From Ferrimonas sediminicola (GTDB taxonomy: Bacteria; Pseudomonadota; Gammaproteobacteria; Enterobacterales; Shewanellaceae), in NCBI RefSeq assembly GCF_005116715.1, contig NZ_SWCI01000002.1:469443-533442 (forward strand): a DNA stretch of 64,000 nt, written 5' to 3'. The notes beneath the pieces are model-generated. The model saw nothing but the letters and a program-made list of their open reading frames with translations, was not told where the DNA came from and searched no databases. A program made the translations under genes and the position numbers. How positions within the stretch are numbered: the first letter of the stretch is position 1; each line of letters opens with the position of its first letter. Of this stretch, positions 54,361 through 63,873 are shown in pieces.

Positions 54361-55938
54361 ATGAAACTTTTATGGAGCTCCCTCGCCACCGCCGTGGCTC
54401 TGTCGCTCTCCAACGGTGCCCAGGCTCAGGTCCTGCCCAACTATCAGATCAGCAACCCCTGGTACCAGCAGGCGCAGCAAGGCCTGCAGCACAAGCTGAC
54501 CGCCCAGCCCAACACTCAGGCCAAGAACGTCATCCTGTTCGTCGGTGACGGCATGGGGATCTCCACCCTCACCGCGGCCCGCATCCTCGAAGGCCAGCAG
54601 CGCGGCCTGCAGGGCGAGGAGAACGCCCTGAGCTTCGAGAAGTTCGACTACTCCGCCCTGGTGAAAACCTACAACACCGACGCCCAGACGCCCGACTCGG
54701 CCGGCACCATGACCGCCATGATCACCGGGGTAAAGACCGACGCCGGCGTGCTCAGCGTCGATGAGGATATCGAGCGTGGTCAGTGCGACAGCGTGGCCGG
54801 CAACGAACTGACCTCCGCCATCGAACTGGCCGAGCTCAAGGGGCTGGCCACCGGCGTCGTGTCCACCGCCCGCATCACCCACGCCACTCCGGCGGCCACC
54901 TACGCCAAGTCCGCCGACCGCAACTGGGAGGATATCTCCGACATGCCCGAAGAGGCGGTGGCCGCCGGCTGCAAGGACATCGCCGACCAGCTGGTGAACT
55001 TCAAGGAGAACCTGCAGGCCCGCTTCCCCGAGGCCAGCATCGACGGCCTGGACGTGGTGATGGGTGGCGGCCGCCGCCACTTCCTGCCTAAGGACCCCGC
55101 CTTCAACAGCAGTGATGCCCGCTCCTCCGTCGAGGGTGACCGCACCGACGGACGCGACCTGACCGCCGAATGGCAGCAGAAGTACAGCGACGGTGTCTAC
55201 GTGATGGACCAGGCCGGCTTCGACGCCATCGATCCCACCACCACCCGCCGCGTCTTCGGCCTGTTCAACGAGTCCCACATGCAGTACGAGGCGGACCGGG
55301 ACAACGACATCGCCGGCGAGCCCTCCCTCAGCGACATGACCGCCAAAGCGATTGAGATCCTCAAGCAGGACGAAGACGGCTACCTGCTGGTGGTGGAGTC
55401 CGGTCGCATCGACCATGGCCACCACGCCGGCTCGGCGTCCACCGCCCTCACCGACACCATCGAACTGGCCGAGGCGGTGGAGAGGGCTCGGGCCGCCGCC
55501 GGTGACGACACCCTGATCCTGGTCACCGCCGATCACAGCCACGTGTTCACCATCGCCGGCTATCCCCGTCGCGGCAACCCCATCCTCGGCAAGGTGGTGG
55601 GCGTCAACGGCGCCGAGGCGACCGCCGCCGACGGCCAGCCCTACACCACCCTGGGCTACACCAACGGCCTCGGTTTCCAGGATCTGGGCCACGAGACCGA
55701 CGGCGATGCCAGCTATGACCAGGAGATCAACGCCGGTCGCCACGACCTGACCCTGGTGGACACCACCCTCTCCGGCTATCACCAGGAAGCATTGATCCCG
55801 ATGAGCTCGGAAACCCACGCCGGCGAGGACATCAGCCTGCACGCCACCGGCCCCGGTGCCCAGCATGTCCAGGGTGTGATGGAACAGAGCCAGGTATTCC
55901 ACCTGATCAACGACGCCCTGAAGCTGGTTGCCAAATAA
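54361..55938 (+). CDS. Secreted alkaline phosphatase (copy 1)
   Basis: A 525-residue PhoA-superfamily phosphomonoesterase. Signal peptide (TAVALSLSNGAQA), metal Asp63 in LFVGDGMGIS, nucleophile Ser113 in TPDSAGTM, and the metal His set in the GRIDHGHHAGS and TADHSHVFTIAGY blocks. It releases phosphate from organic esters in the periplasm or medium. The gene is followed 13 bp downstream by a second copy that shares long identical segments. Three cysteines (QCDS, GCKD) suggest a disulfide. No Pho box was recognised upstream. Confidence 0.93.
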   Translation: MKLLWSSLATAVALSLSNGAQAQVLPNYQISNPWYQQAQQGLQHKLTAQPNTQAKNVILFVGDGMGISTLTAARILEGQQRGLQGEENALSFEKFDYSALVKTYNTDAQTPDSAGTMTAMITGVKTDAGVLSVDEDIERGQCDSVAGNELTSAIELAELKGLATGVVSTARITHATPAATYAKSADRNWEDISDMPEEAVAAGCKDIADQLVNFKENLQARFPEASIDGLDVVMGGGRRHFLPKDPAFNSSDARSSVEGDRTDGRDLTAEWQQKYSDGVYVMDQAGFDAIDPTTTRRVFGLFNESHMQYEADRDNDIAGEPSLSDMTAKAIEILKQDEDGYLLVVESGRIDHGHHAGSASTALTDTIELAEAVERARAAAGDDTLILVTADHSHVFTIAGYPRRGNPILGKVVGVNGAEATAADGQPYTTLGYTNGLGFQDLGHETDGDASYDQEINAGRHDLTLVDTTLSGYHQEALIPMSSETHAGEDISLHATGPGAQHVQGVMEQSQVFHLINDALKLVAK

Positions 55939-55951
55939 GGAAGTAACGCAC

Positions 55952-57613
55952 ATGAAACTGACCACTCAATCCCTGCTGGCCCTGGCCATCACCGCCGCCC
56001 TGGCAGGCTGCAACTCCAGTGACAACGACAGCGACAGCGCCACCGTCGCTCCCGAGCCCTTCCGCGCCTCCAAGGCAGACATTGCCACCAACAGCGGCAA
56101 CCCCTACTACCAAGAGGGCGAAGCCAGGGTGACCGCCGCCAAGGATCGTGTTGCCAACAACCGCCGCGGCGCGGCCAAGAACGTCATCCTGTTTGTCGGC
56201 GACGGCATGGGGATCTCCACCGTCACCGCCGCCCGCATCCTGGATGGCCAGATCAAAGGCGGCATGGGTGAGGAGAACAGCCTCAGCTTCGACGCCTTCC
56301 CCTACTCCGGACTGGTGAAAACCTACAACGTCGACGCCCAGACCCCGGACTCCGCCGGCACCATGACCGCCCTGATCAGCGGCGTGAAAACTGACATGGG
56401 CGTCATTGGTGTGGATGAGGATATCCGCCGCGGCGACTACACCAGCATCGCCGGCAACGAGCTGATGAGCGCCGTGGAGATGGCGGAGATCGCCGGCATG
56501 TCCACCGGTGTCGTCTCCACCGCCCGCATCACCCACGCCACCCCGGCGGCCACCTACGCCAAGTCCGCCGACCGCAACTGGGAGGATGTGTCCGACATGC
56601 CCGCCGAGGCGGTCAGCGCCGGCTTCCCCGACATCGCCGATCAGCTGGTGAAGTTTGAGCAGTACCTGGAGGGGCGCATCGACGGCCTGGACGTGGACGG
56701 CCTGGACGTGGTGCTGGGCGGCGGCCGCCGCCACTTCCTGCCCAAGGACGCCGCCTACAACAGCGCCGACGCCCGCTCCTCCGTCGAGGGCGACCGTAGC
56801 GACGGCCGTAACCTGGTGGCCGAATGGCAAGCCCAATATCCCCAGGGCACCTACGTGATGGACAAGGCCGGCTTCGACGCCATCGACCCCGCCACCGCCA
56901 CCAAGGTGTTCGGCCTGTTCAACGAGTCCCACATGCAGTACGAGGCGGACCGCGGCAACGACATTGCCGGCGAACCGTCGCTGGCCGAGATGACCGCCAA
57001 GGCGATCGACATCCTGGATAACAACGATCAGGGCTATTTCCTGGTGGTGGAGGCGGGTCGCATCGACCACGGTCACCATGCCGGCTCCGCCTACGGCGCA
57101 CTCACCGACACCATCGAGATGTCCGAAGCGGTGGCCAGGGCGGCCGAGCTCACCTCCGACGACGACACCCTGATCCTGGTCACCGCCGACCACAGTCACG
57201 TGTTCACCATCGCCGGTTACCCCAAGCGCGGCAACCCCATCCTGGGCAAGGTGGTGGGCGTCAACGGTGAAGAGGCCAAGGCGACTGACGGCCTGCCCTA
57301 CACCACCCTGGGTTACACCAACGGACGCGGTTTCCAGGATCTCGGCGGCGAAACCGATGCCGACACCAGTTACGGCCAACCGAACAACGCCGGTCGCCAC
57401 GACCTGACCGAGGTCGACACCACCGCGCCCGGCTATCACCAGGAGGCCCTGGTGCCCCTGAGCTCGGAAACCCACGCCGCCGAGGATGTAGGCGTCTATG
57501 CCCGGGGCCCCGGCGCCCAACTGGTCACCGGCACCAACGAGCAGAGCTACCTGTTCCACGTGATGGAGCACGCCGCCGACCTGATGGGCCGCGCCGAGCA
57601 GGCGCTGAAGTAA
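55952..57613 (+). CDS. Alkaline phosphatase lipoprotein (copy 2)
   Basis: A 553-residue close homologue of the preceding phosphatase, with the same catalytic Ser (Ser134 in TPDSAGTM), VGDGMGIS and metal blocks. The N-terminus differs: it is a lipoprotein signal with Cys20 in the LAGC lipobox and a Ser/Asp-rich linker (NSSDNDSDS). This copy is probably anchored to a membrane, most likely the outer membrane, while copy 1 is soluble. ATG 55952 follows AAGGAAG. The two genes look like a tandem duplication with divergence in localisation. Confidence 0.93.
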   Translation: MKLTTQSLLALAITAALAGCNSSDNDSDSATVAPEPFRASKADIATNSGNPYYQEGEARVTAAKDRVANNRRGAAKNVILFVGDGMGISTVTAARILDGQIKGGMGEENSLSFDAFPYSGLVKTYNVDAQTPDSAGTMTALISGVKTDMGVIGVDEDIRRGDYTSIAGNELMSAVEMAEIAGMSTGVVSTARITHATPAATYAKSADRNWEDVSDMPAEAVSAGFPDIADQLVKFEQYLEGRIDGLDVDGLDVVLGGGRRHFLPKDAAYNSADARSSVEGDRSDGRNLVAEWQAQYPQGTYVMDKAGFDAIDPATATKVFGLFNESHMQYEADRGNDIAGEPSLAEMTAKAIDILDNNDQGYFLVVEAGRIDHGHHAGSAYGALTDTIEMSEAVARAAELTSDDDTLILVTADHSHVFTIAGYPKRGNPILGKVVGVNGEEAKATDGLPYTTLGYTNGRGFQDLGGETDADTSYGQPNNAGRHDLTEVDTTAPGYHQEALVPLSSETHAAEDVGVYARGPGAQLVTGTNEQSYLFHVMEHAADLMGRAEQALK

Positions 57614-57630
57614 ACCGTTCGACCTAGTTA

Positions 57631-57654
57631 AGGGAGTGCCTGCGGGCACTCCCT
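57631..57654 (+). terminator. Hairpin between phosphatase copy 2 and the companion gene
   Basis: AGGGAGTGCC-TGCG-GGCACTCCCT, followed by TTGGAG, which is also the ribosome site of the next gene. It may attenuate transcription or mask that site. Confidence 0.55.
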
Positions 57655-57666
57655 TTGGAGTATCCG

Positions 57667-58323
57667 ATGAACAAAGCAACCCTACTCACACTCTCACTGC
57701 TGGCCGGCCCGGCGCTGGCCCAATGCGACCGGGACACCCTGGTCGCCCAATACCGGTTGGAGCCGACGAGCCAGCCCGCTCAGTCCCTGACCCTGGTTCG
57801 CCAGGGCAGCCGGGTGGCACTGCACTGGCCCGCCGAGGGCGTCACCGAGCGCTGGACCCGCCTGGCCAACGGCCAGCTGCAGCTGGAGCGGCTGTTCGAC
57901 CACTACCAGCGGGGCATCGAGTATCAGGCGGACGAGATCGCCACCTCCTCCGGAGAACGCCTGTGGCAGCTTAAGCACCAGCTCATTACCCAGGCGGCCC
58001 TGGCCGCCCTGCCCCTGATCGAGGATCAGGGCAGTGGCTGTGACGCCCACCAGTTGCGCACCCGGGGTGACACCGAGCTGGTGTGGCTGACCGGCATGGG
58101 GCTCATCGAAACCCTGGCCGCCCCCCATCAGCACCTGAGCCTGGTGAAGCTGCAGACCGGCGATGAGGCGGTCCGTGGCTGGATGGACGACTGGGACAGC
58201 TACCGGCTGACCGATTACGCCGACATCGGCGACAACGAGCAGGACCCCCTGCTCTCCAAGATGATCAACCAGGGATTCCCGGGCCGCCAGGAACGCGGCC
58301 GCGGCCACCCTCACCACCACTGA
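57667..58323 (+). CDS. Exported hypothetical protein of the phosphatase cluster
   Basis: A 218-residue protein with a signal peptide (LTLSLLAGPALA) and two conserved-looking cysteines (QCDRDT, GCDAHQ). It ends in a His-rich tail (GRGHPHHH) that could bind metal. No family recognised. Its position 53 bp after the second phosphatase, with a hairpin between, suggests it works with them in phosphate scavenging, perhaps in metal supply, but that is inference only. Confidence 0.6.
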   Translation: MNKATLLTLSLLAGPALAQCDRDTLVAQYRLEPTSQPAQSLTLVRQGSRVALHWPAEGVTERWTRLANGQLQLERLFDHYQRGIEYQADEIATSSGERLWQLKHQLITQAALAALPLIEDQGSGCDAHQLRTRGDTELVWLTGMGLIETLAAPHQHLSLVKLQTGDEAVRGWMDDWDSYRLTDYADIGDNEQDPLLSKMINQGFPGRQERGRGHPHHH

Positions 58324-58329
58324 GCCTCA

Positions 58330-58353
58330 CAGGGCGGCGCCGACGCCGCCCTG
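58330..58353 (+). terminator. Hairpin after the phosphatase cluster
   Basis: CAGGGCGGCG-CCGA-CGCCGCCCTG is a 10-bp perfect stem six bases past the stop. It has no T-run. Confidence 0.5.
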
Positions 58354-58597
58354 ATGGCGTCCGCTCGGCTTCCCTCCCCCGGCGCTTGTGCCACATCAAC
58401 TGCCGGTCAATTCCTTTTCCCCCGGCGCCATCCCTCTGTTATCTTTCACAGTAACGGGGGCCAACCTATCCCCCCGGGGTCGGCGGTTGACATCCTCCCG
58501 GCCCTTCGCCTAGTTTGGCAACCAACCGACAGACCAGTCGCTGGTCGCATTCATGAGCCGGCAGGAGAGGCCGGCGACAGCCGAAAGGGAGGGCAGC

Positions 58598-59854
58598 ATG
58601 AATCAGTCCATTCACGCCAATCACCATTCACCCGAGCCTGGGTTTGCCCTGCGCCAGACCCTGTACAGGGGCTGGGCCGCCCTAGCCAAGCCTGTGTACC
58701 GCACCCTGCCCATCGCCACCCCCTGTGTGGTCAGCGGCGAGGGGGCTCTCAGCCAGGGGGTGGCGGAGCTGGTCAAACAGGGGATCCGCCGTCCGGTGGT
58801 GATCACCGACACCGCCTTCGTCGACCTGCAGGTATTCCAGCAACTGCTGCAGGCGCTGGAGGCCGCCGCCCTGGAATATTCGGTGTTCAGCGAGATCGTT
58901 CCGGACCCGGACTTCTCCATCATCGAGCGCGGCATCATTCATTGCCGCAACCACCAGTTTGACGGGGTGATCGCCATCGGCGGCGGCTCCTCCATCGACG
59001 CCACCAAGGTGATCAACCCCTGCGCCCGCCATAACATCGATCCCCGCACCGTGCCGGGGATGCTGAAGCTGCGCAAACGCGGTCACTACTTCATGGCAAT
59101 CCCCACCACCGCCGGTACCGGATCGGAGGCGACTGCCGCGGCGGTGATCACCGACGAGCACAGCCACCAGAAGAGAGTGGTGATCAGCCTGACCGTCGTG
59201 CCCGAACTGGCGGTGCTGGATCCGTCGCTGATGATGGGTCTGCCACCGGCCATCACCGCCGCCACCGGCATGGATGCCCTGACCCACGCCATGGAGTCCT
59301 ACCTGAGCCGCTATGCCACGGCCAAGACCGATGCCCTCAACCTGGAGAGCATGGCGCGCATCTTCGACCACCTCCCCCGGGCCTTCCATGACGGCGCCAA
59401 CGACAAGGAGGCCCGGCGGCAGATGGCCATCGCCTCCCACAATGCCGGGGTGACCTTCACCCGCACCAGCGTCGGCTGGGTGCACGCCATCGCCCACCAG
59501 TTGGGGGCCCTCTATGGCGTTCCCCACGGCCTGGCCAACGCCATGGTACTGCCCCATGTGCTGGCCTTCTATCTGCCCCACGCCGAATCGCGGATGGCCC
59601 AGATGGCGCGCCACTTAGGGCTGCACGGCTCGGATGACGCCAGCCTGGCGCTGGCACTGGTGGAAGCGGTTCACAAGCTGTGTGATCAGCTGGAGATCAG
59701 GCCACTGCTGACCATGGTCAAGGAGGAGGATATCCCACAGATGGCACGCAACATCATCAACGAGGCCTATCGCAGCCCCTACCCGGTCCCCGGCTACTTC
59801 GGCTCCTACGCCGAGCTGGAGGCCTTCATTCGCGGCATGATGATTCCCCGTTAA
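58598..59854 (+). CDS. Iron-containing alcohol dehydrogenase
   Basis: A 418-residue type III (Fe-dependent) alcohol dehydrogenase. The NAD-binding GGGSSIDATK, the GTGSEATAAAVI block and the metal region (MDALTHAMESYL, then VHAIAHQLGALYGVPHG) are intact. ATG 58598 follows AAAGGGAGGG. The substrate is unknown; members include 1,3-propanediol and butanol dehydrogenases and related enzymes. Transcribed alone, with about 270 bp of upstream space. Confidence 0.93.
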   Translation: MNQSIHANHHSPEPGFALRQTLYRGWAALAKPVYRTLPIATPCVVSGEGALSQGVAELVKQGIRRPVVITDTAFVDLQVFQQLLQALEAAALEYSVFSEIVPDPDFSIIERGIIHCRNHQFDGVIAIGGGSSIDATKVINPCARHNIDPRTVPGMLKLRKRGHYFMAIPTTAGTGSEATAAAVITDEHSHQKRVVISLTVVPELAVLDPSLMMGLPPAITAATGMDALTHAMESYLSRYATAKTDALNLESMARIFDHLPRAFHDGANDKEARRQMAIASHNAGVTFTRTSVGWVHAIAHQLGALYGVPHGLANAMVLPHVLAFYLPHAESRMAQMARHLGLHGSDDASLALALVEAVHKLCDQLEIRPLLTMVKEEDIPQMARNIINEAYRSPYPVPGYFGSYAELEAFIRGMMIPR

Positions 59855-59935
59855 CGGCGAGGTGAGCGAGGTTGTGTCCGAACCGCACGCCGCCCCTTCC
59901 GTAACTGGCTGGCAAACGCTGAGTCCCTTGGCGCG

Positions 59936-60640
59936 TTACATCATGGAGGTGGCGAAACCGTGGGCCAGCAGCAGGTTTTGGAAGCTGTCCAGGGTACGGC
60001 GGATGCCGCCGGCGTCACCCAGCTCATTCAGCAACACCGAGTGGCTGATACACAGCGCGCCGGACTCCATCTCCACCCCCTGATCCCAGGCTTCGGGCAA
60101 CGGCTCATCGTTGAACAGTTGCCACCAGACGACCCCCTCCTCTTCGGAGACCGGTTTGATCAGCCGATAGGCGTGCAGATCCAGGCGAGTCTGGCTGGCA
60201 TGGGGCTGCGGCTCAATCTGGGTGGCGTCCCAGTGGACCCGTTCCCGGCGAATGCAGTGGTCGAAGCCGCTGTCGGTGACCAGGCGGACCACCAGCAGCC
60301 AGGCGTCCGGGCCTTCACACTCTCCCTGTTCCGCCTCTTCGGTAAGGAACAGGAAACTGGCGTCGTTCAGGGGAGAGAAGTCCCAGGCCCACTGGCCAAA
60401 GGGCTCGATGGCCCCATGGGAAGGGGGATTATGGTGGGTTGGCTGCCAGTAGTGGAAGCGACACCCCAGGCTCCGGGCCAGGGTATCTATGATGGGCATC
60501 ACCCGCTGGTGGTAGGCCACCAACAGCCGCTGGGCCTTACGCACATCGTTCAGCGCATCCTGCAGGCTGACGGTATCCATCGGCGTGTCGACGGTGAGAT
60601 CGCTGTGTTCAATTTCTGGCATTGCTGGTCCATCATGCAT
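59936..60640 (-). CDS. Conserved hypothetical cytoplasmic protein
   Basis: A 234-residue protein without signal peptide or membrane segment. It has Trp-rich segments (HYWQPTHHNPPS, GQWAWDFSPLND, EGVVWWQLFND) and an acidic character. I do not recognise the family; no catalytic motif is evident. The start could be ATG 60640 or the internal ATG six codons later (MPEIEHSD). Convergent with the alcohol dehydrogenase gene and divergent from the ArsC-like gene. Confidence 0.65.
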   Translation of the reverse strand: MHDGPAMPEIEHSDLTVDTPMDTVSLQDALNDVRKAQRLLVAYHQRVMPIIDTLARSLGCRFHYWQPTHHNPPSHGAIEPFGQWAWDFSPLNDASFLFLTEEAEQGECEGPDAWLLVVRLVTDSGFDHCIRRERVHWDATQIEPQPHASQTRLDLHAYRLIKPVSEEEGVVWWQLFNDEPLPEAWDQGVEMESGALCISHSVLLNELGDAGGIRRTLDSFQNLLLAHGFATSMM

Positions 60641-60897
60641 AAACCCGCACCCAATGTGACCGAATTAGCCACCGAGTGCAACTCGGCTCGTCATTCTGGC
60701 GCAAAGAGTCAAAAAACTCACGTCTAAGTGCTACATTCGTGACAAATTATCCATTATGGCGCCCTTACCAGACCAGCACCCGCCGGAGCCTGCCCCGCCC
60801 AACACAGTGTTTCTTCGGCGGCAAGCAACAATCTGTCTTGCCCGGCTTTCGGGCCAGTGTCACAATGTCAGACCATTTTAATTTTGGAGAGCCATGG

Positions 60898-61248
60898 ATG
60901 ATCCTGTTTGGCATCAAAAATTGTGACACCGTTAAGAAGGCCCGCAAGCATCTCGACAACAGCAGCACCCCCTACCAGTTTCACGACTTCCGCGAGGCAG
61001 GTCTGGATGAGGCGACGCTGGATGGCTGGCTGGAGAAGGTGGAGTGGCAGACCCTGCTCAACACCCGCTCCACCAGCTGGCGCCAACTGAGCGATGAGCA
61101 GAAGAGTGATGTCGACCAGGAAAAGGCCAAGGCACTGATGCTGGACAACCCCACCCTGGTCAAGCGGCCGGTGCTGGACAGCGGCGACCGGGTCACCGTG
61201 GGCTACAAGGCCGCCGACTACGATGCGCTGGTGGCCGCCAATGACTGA
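60898..61248 (+). CDS. ArsC/Spx-family (YffB-like) protein
   Basis: A 116-residue thioredoxin-fold protein. ATG 60898 has GGAG eight bases upstream. A single Cys near the N-terminus ([14 protein letters not shown]), the FHDFRE block and the [16 protein letters not shown] end match YffB-like members of the arsenate reductase family, which often lie just before dapE, as here. Despite the family name there is no evidence for arsenate reduction. It overlaps dapE by eight bases. Confidence 0.88.
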   Translation: MILFGIKNCDTVKKARKHLDNSSTPYQFHDFREAGLDEATLDGWLEKVEWQTLLNTRSTSWRQLSDEQKSDVDQEKAKALMLDNPTLVKRPVLDSGDRVTVGYKAADYDALVAAND

Positions 61249-62383
61249 CACCCAAACCTCCGAAGTGTTGCAGCTGGCCATCGACCTGCTGTCCAGGGAA
61301 TCGGTGACGCCGGAAGATGCCGGCTGCCAGCCGATGATGGCCGACTACCTGGCCAAGCTGGGCTTCGACATCGAACCGATGATCTTCGAAGACACCACCA
61401 ACCTGTGGGCGCGCCGCAACGGCGAAGGGCCGCTGTTCTGCTTCGCCGGCCACACCGACGTGGTGCCTGCGGGCAAGCTGCAAGACTGGCACACCCCTCC
61501 CTTCGAGCCCACCATCATCGACGGCATCCTTCATGGCCGCGGCGCCGCCGACATGAAGGGCAGCCTGGCGGCAATGCTGGTGGCCACCAAGCGGTTTGTC
61601 AGCAAGCACCCGGAGCACAAAGGCTCCATCGCCTACCTGATCACCTCCGACGAGGAGGGCCCCTTCATCAACGGCACCACCCGGGTTATCGACACCCTGG
61701 AAGCGCGCAACGAGAAGATCACCTGGTGTATCGTCGGTGAGCCCTCCAGCACCGCCAGACTGGGGGACGTGATCAAGAACGGCCGCCGGGGCAGCCTGAC
61801 CGGCGATCTCTATGTTCAGGGGATCCAGGGGCACGTGGCCTATCCGCAGCTGGCCGACAATCCGGTGCACAAGGCGGCGCCGGCGCTGGCGGAGCTGGCT
61901 TCGGTGACCTGGGACAAAGGCAACGAGTTCTTCCCCCCCACCAGCTTCCAGATCGCCAACATCGACGCCGGCACCGGCGCCCCCAACGTCATCCCCGGCG
62001 AGCTGCACGTGCAGTTCAATTTCCGCTACTGCACCGAGACCCACGCCGCCGACCTCAAGGAGCGGGTGCACAACCTGTTCGACAAGTACGGGCTGGACTA
62101 CCGCATCGACTGGGTGCACAACGGTTCCCCCTTCCTGACCGATCACGGTAAACTGCTGGAGGCCACCTGCGAGGCGATTCGCGAGGTCACCGGTTACGAC
62201 ACCGATCCACAGACCAGCGGCGGCACCTCCGACGGGCGCTTCATCGCCCCCACCGGGGCCGAAGTGCTGGAATTGGGCCCCATCAACGCCACCATCCACA
62301 AGGTCAACGAGTGCGTCAGCATCCGCGACCTGGAGATTCTGGCAGACTGCTACGAAGCCATCATGGAGAAGCTATTGTGCTGA
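61241..62383 (+). CDS. dapE: Succinyl-diaminopimelate desuccinylase
   Basis: A 380-residue zinc hydrolase that frees L,L-diaminopimelate from its N-succinyl form in lysine and peptidoglycan synthesis. Metal ligands and base are visible: His71 in FAGHTDVVP, Asp104 in GRGAADMKG, Glu138/Glu139 in TSDEEGP, and the late His in [14 protein letters not shown] 61241 (MTDTQT) gives the usual length. It overlaps the ArsC-like gene upstream and the M15 peptidase gene downstream, forming a tight three-gene operon. Confidence 0.97.
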   Translation: MTDTQTSEVLQLAIDLLSRESVTPEDAGCQPMMADYLAKLGFDIEPMIFEDTTNLWARRNGEGPLFCFAGHTDVVPAGKLQDWHTPPFEPTIIDGILHGRGAADMKGSLAAMLVATKRFVSKHPEHKGSIAYLITSDEEGPFINGTTRVIDTLEARNEKITWCIVGEPSSTARLGDVIKNGRRGSLTGDLYVQGIQGHVAYPQLADNPVHKAAPALAELASVTWDKGNEFFPPTSFQIANIDAGTGAPNVIPGELHVQFNFRYCTETHAADLKERVHNLFDKYGLDYRIDWVHNGSPFLTDHGKLLEATCEAIREVTGYDTDPQTSGGTSDGRFIAPTGAEVLELGPINATIHKVNECVSIRDLEILADCYEAIMEKLLC

Positions 62384-63069
62384 CCCAACCCCAACTCATG
62401 GGCCTTGAACAGAACCACCTGATGGAGGTGGAGGATCAATTGCTGGAGTGCCGCACCGCAGTGGCCTTCCGCCAGATGCAGGAGGCTGCCAAAGAGGCGG
62501 GATTCGACCTGCAGTGTGCCTCTGGCTGGCGCAGCTTCGAGCGGCAGCTGAGCATCTTCAACGGCAAGGTGATGGGTAAGCGGCCGCTGGTGGATGAGGA
62601 GGGTCGCCCGCTGAATCCGGCCAACCTCAACGATAACGAGCTGCTGCGGGCCATCCTGGCCTGGTCGGCGCTGCCCGGCACCTCGCGCCACCACTGGGGC
62701 AGCGACTTCGATTTTTACGATGCCAATGCCATCTCGCTGGAGGAGCTGAAGCTGGAGCCCTGGGAGTACCGCGGCCGCGGCCCCAACGGCAAGCTCAACC
62801 GCTGGCTGGACGAACACATGACCCACTTCGGCTTCTTCCGTCCCTACACCAAGAACCTCGGGGGCGTGCAGCCGGAGCCCTGGCACCTGAGTTTTGCCCC
62901 CATCGCCCTGCCCGCCCTGGCCGCCTTCGACGAGCGCGCATTGGCCGAGCACCTGAAGCTGAGCAAGCTGGCGCTCAAGTCCCACATCCTCGAGCGGCTG
63001 GGCGAGCTGCTCAGGCGTTACTTCTACCGAGTGACCCCGGCCCCGGCGGCGACGCTGAGAAACCAGTAA
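62377..63069 (+). CDS. M15-family (VanY-like) D-Ala-D-Ala carboxypeptidase
   Basis: A 230-residue zinc peptidase of the M15B group. [29 protein letters not shown] (His and Asp ligands) and EPWHLSF (catalytic Glu and third His) are intact. GTG 62377 is chosen: it overlaps the dapE stop and has GGAG eight bases upstream; an ATG seven codons later is possible. No signal peptide, so export or a cytoplasmic role is unclear. Operon with dapE fits a link to peptidoglycan precursors or turnover. Confidence 0.9.
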   Translation: MLTQPQLMGLEQNHLMEVEDQLLECRTAVAFRQMQEAAKEAGFDLQCASGWRSFERQLSIFNGKVMGKRPLVDEEGRPLNPANLNDNELLRAILAWSALPGTSRHHWGSDFDFYDANAISLEELKLEPWEYRGRGPNGKLNRWLDEHMTHFGFFRPYTKNLGGVQPEPWHLSFAPIALPALAAFDERALAEHLKLSKLALKSHILERLGELLRRYFYRVTPAPAATLRNQ

Positions 63070-63073
63070 CGAC

Positions 63074-63099
63074 AAAGGGCTGCCAACTGGCAGCCCTTT
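63074..63099 (+). terminator. Terminator of the dapE operon
   Basis: AAAGGGCTGCC pairs with GGCAGCCCTTT, followed by ATTAGT, five bases after the M15 gene. Confidence 0.75.
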
Positions 63100-63190
63100 A
63101 TTAGTCCCCCACCGCCGCAAGGGAGGGGGTCCCCCGGGCAGCGATGCCTTCAGTGGCTTCGACTCGGAGCGGCTCCAATACCCTGAAGGG

Positions 63191-63586
63191 CTATCGGGCA
63201 TGGCCGATGGCAACCAGAAACTGCCGCTTCTCCTTGGGGGAGATCATTAGCGATTGCCCTCTGCCGTAGTGTATCTCCAACCGGTCCAGTGACAGCGCGG
63301 GGCTGGACAGCGGGTTATGGGTCTCCCGGACCGAGGTGATGGAGTCGATGTCGATATGCCAGGAGAAGGGCCCCGATGTCACCTTCAACGCGTTGCCGCT
63401 GACCAGGTAGCGGGTGGAGGCCAGCAGCCATGCCGGTAACCCCACCCCGGCCAACAGGGTCAGGACCACCGGCCAGCTCCCCCCGGCCCGGGCAGACTCA
63501 TAGGCGGCATAGAGGCAGGCCGCCATCGCCGCCAACAGCACCAGCAGCAGCCAACTGTCCACCTTGGACCGAAAAACCCTCTCCAT
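63191..63586 (-). CDS. Bacterial PH-like domain membrane protein
   Basis: A 131-residue protein. ATG 63586 follows GAGAGG. Two membrane helices (about 10-28 and 35-55) are followed by a small bacterial PH-like domain (YLVSGNALKVTSGPFSWHIDI, SITSVRETHNPLSSPALSLDRL spread over about 60-105). It ends in IHYGRGQSLMISPKEKRQFL, the usual end of YyaB-type PH proteins. Function unknown. The disrupted membrane-protein gene lies just upstream on the same strand. Confidence 0.75.
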   Translation of the reverse strand: MERVFRSKVDSWLLLVLLAAMAACLYAAYESARAGGSWPVVLTLLAGVGLPAWLLASTRYLVSGNALKVTSGPFSWHIDIDSITSVRETHNPLSSPALSLDRLEIHYGRGQSLMISPKEKRQFLVAIGHAR

Positions 63587-63634
63587 CGGCAACCTCTCTC
63601 TTCTGTCCTTATCAAATCCGCTTCCCCGCAGACA

Positions 63635-63873
63635 CTAAGATTGCGTGCCACCCGACTCTTGACCCAAGCCCTGATTGATATCACCGATAATTGGCCGTAT
63701 CTGTCCAAGCTTTATTTCGGTAAGAATCATCGAAACCAGCATATGAAGACCTAAAAACAGGGAAACCAGGGAAACCCAGTCGCCATCACGAACCAGCATA
63801 ATGGAGCCAACAAAGATAAACGATAAGGCAAGGAAGTAATCAAACCCACCTTTGGATTTAATTACGTACTTCG
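63635..63873 (-). pseudogene. Membrane-protein gene truncated by an insertion sequence
   Basis: About 79 codons (KYVIKSKGGFDYFLALSF, then two hydrophobic segments, ending LGQESGGTQS) stay open up to the IS border at 63873. No in-frame ATG, GTG or TTG near the border has a ribosome site, and the reading frame simply runs into IS DNA. The 5' end of the gene has therefore been separated or lost. The remaining part looks like a small two-helix membrane protein of unknown function. Confidence 0.65.

Noticed and set aside
60898..61248. Arsenate reductase ArsC
   Set aside because: The position before dapE and sequence layout fit YffB-like members with unknown function, and no other ars gene is present.
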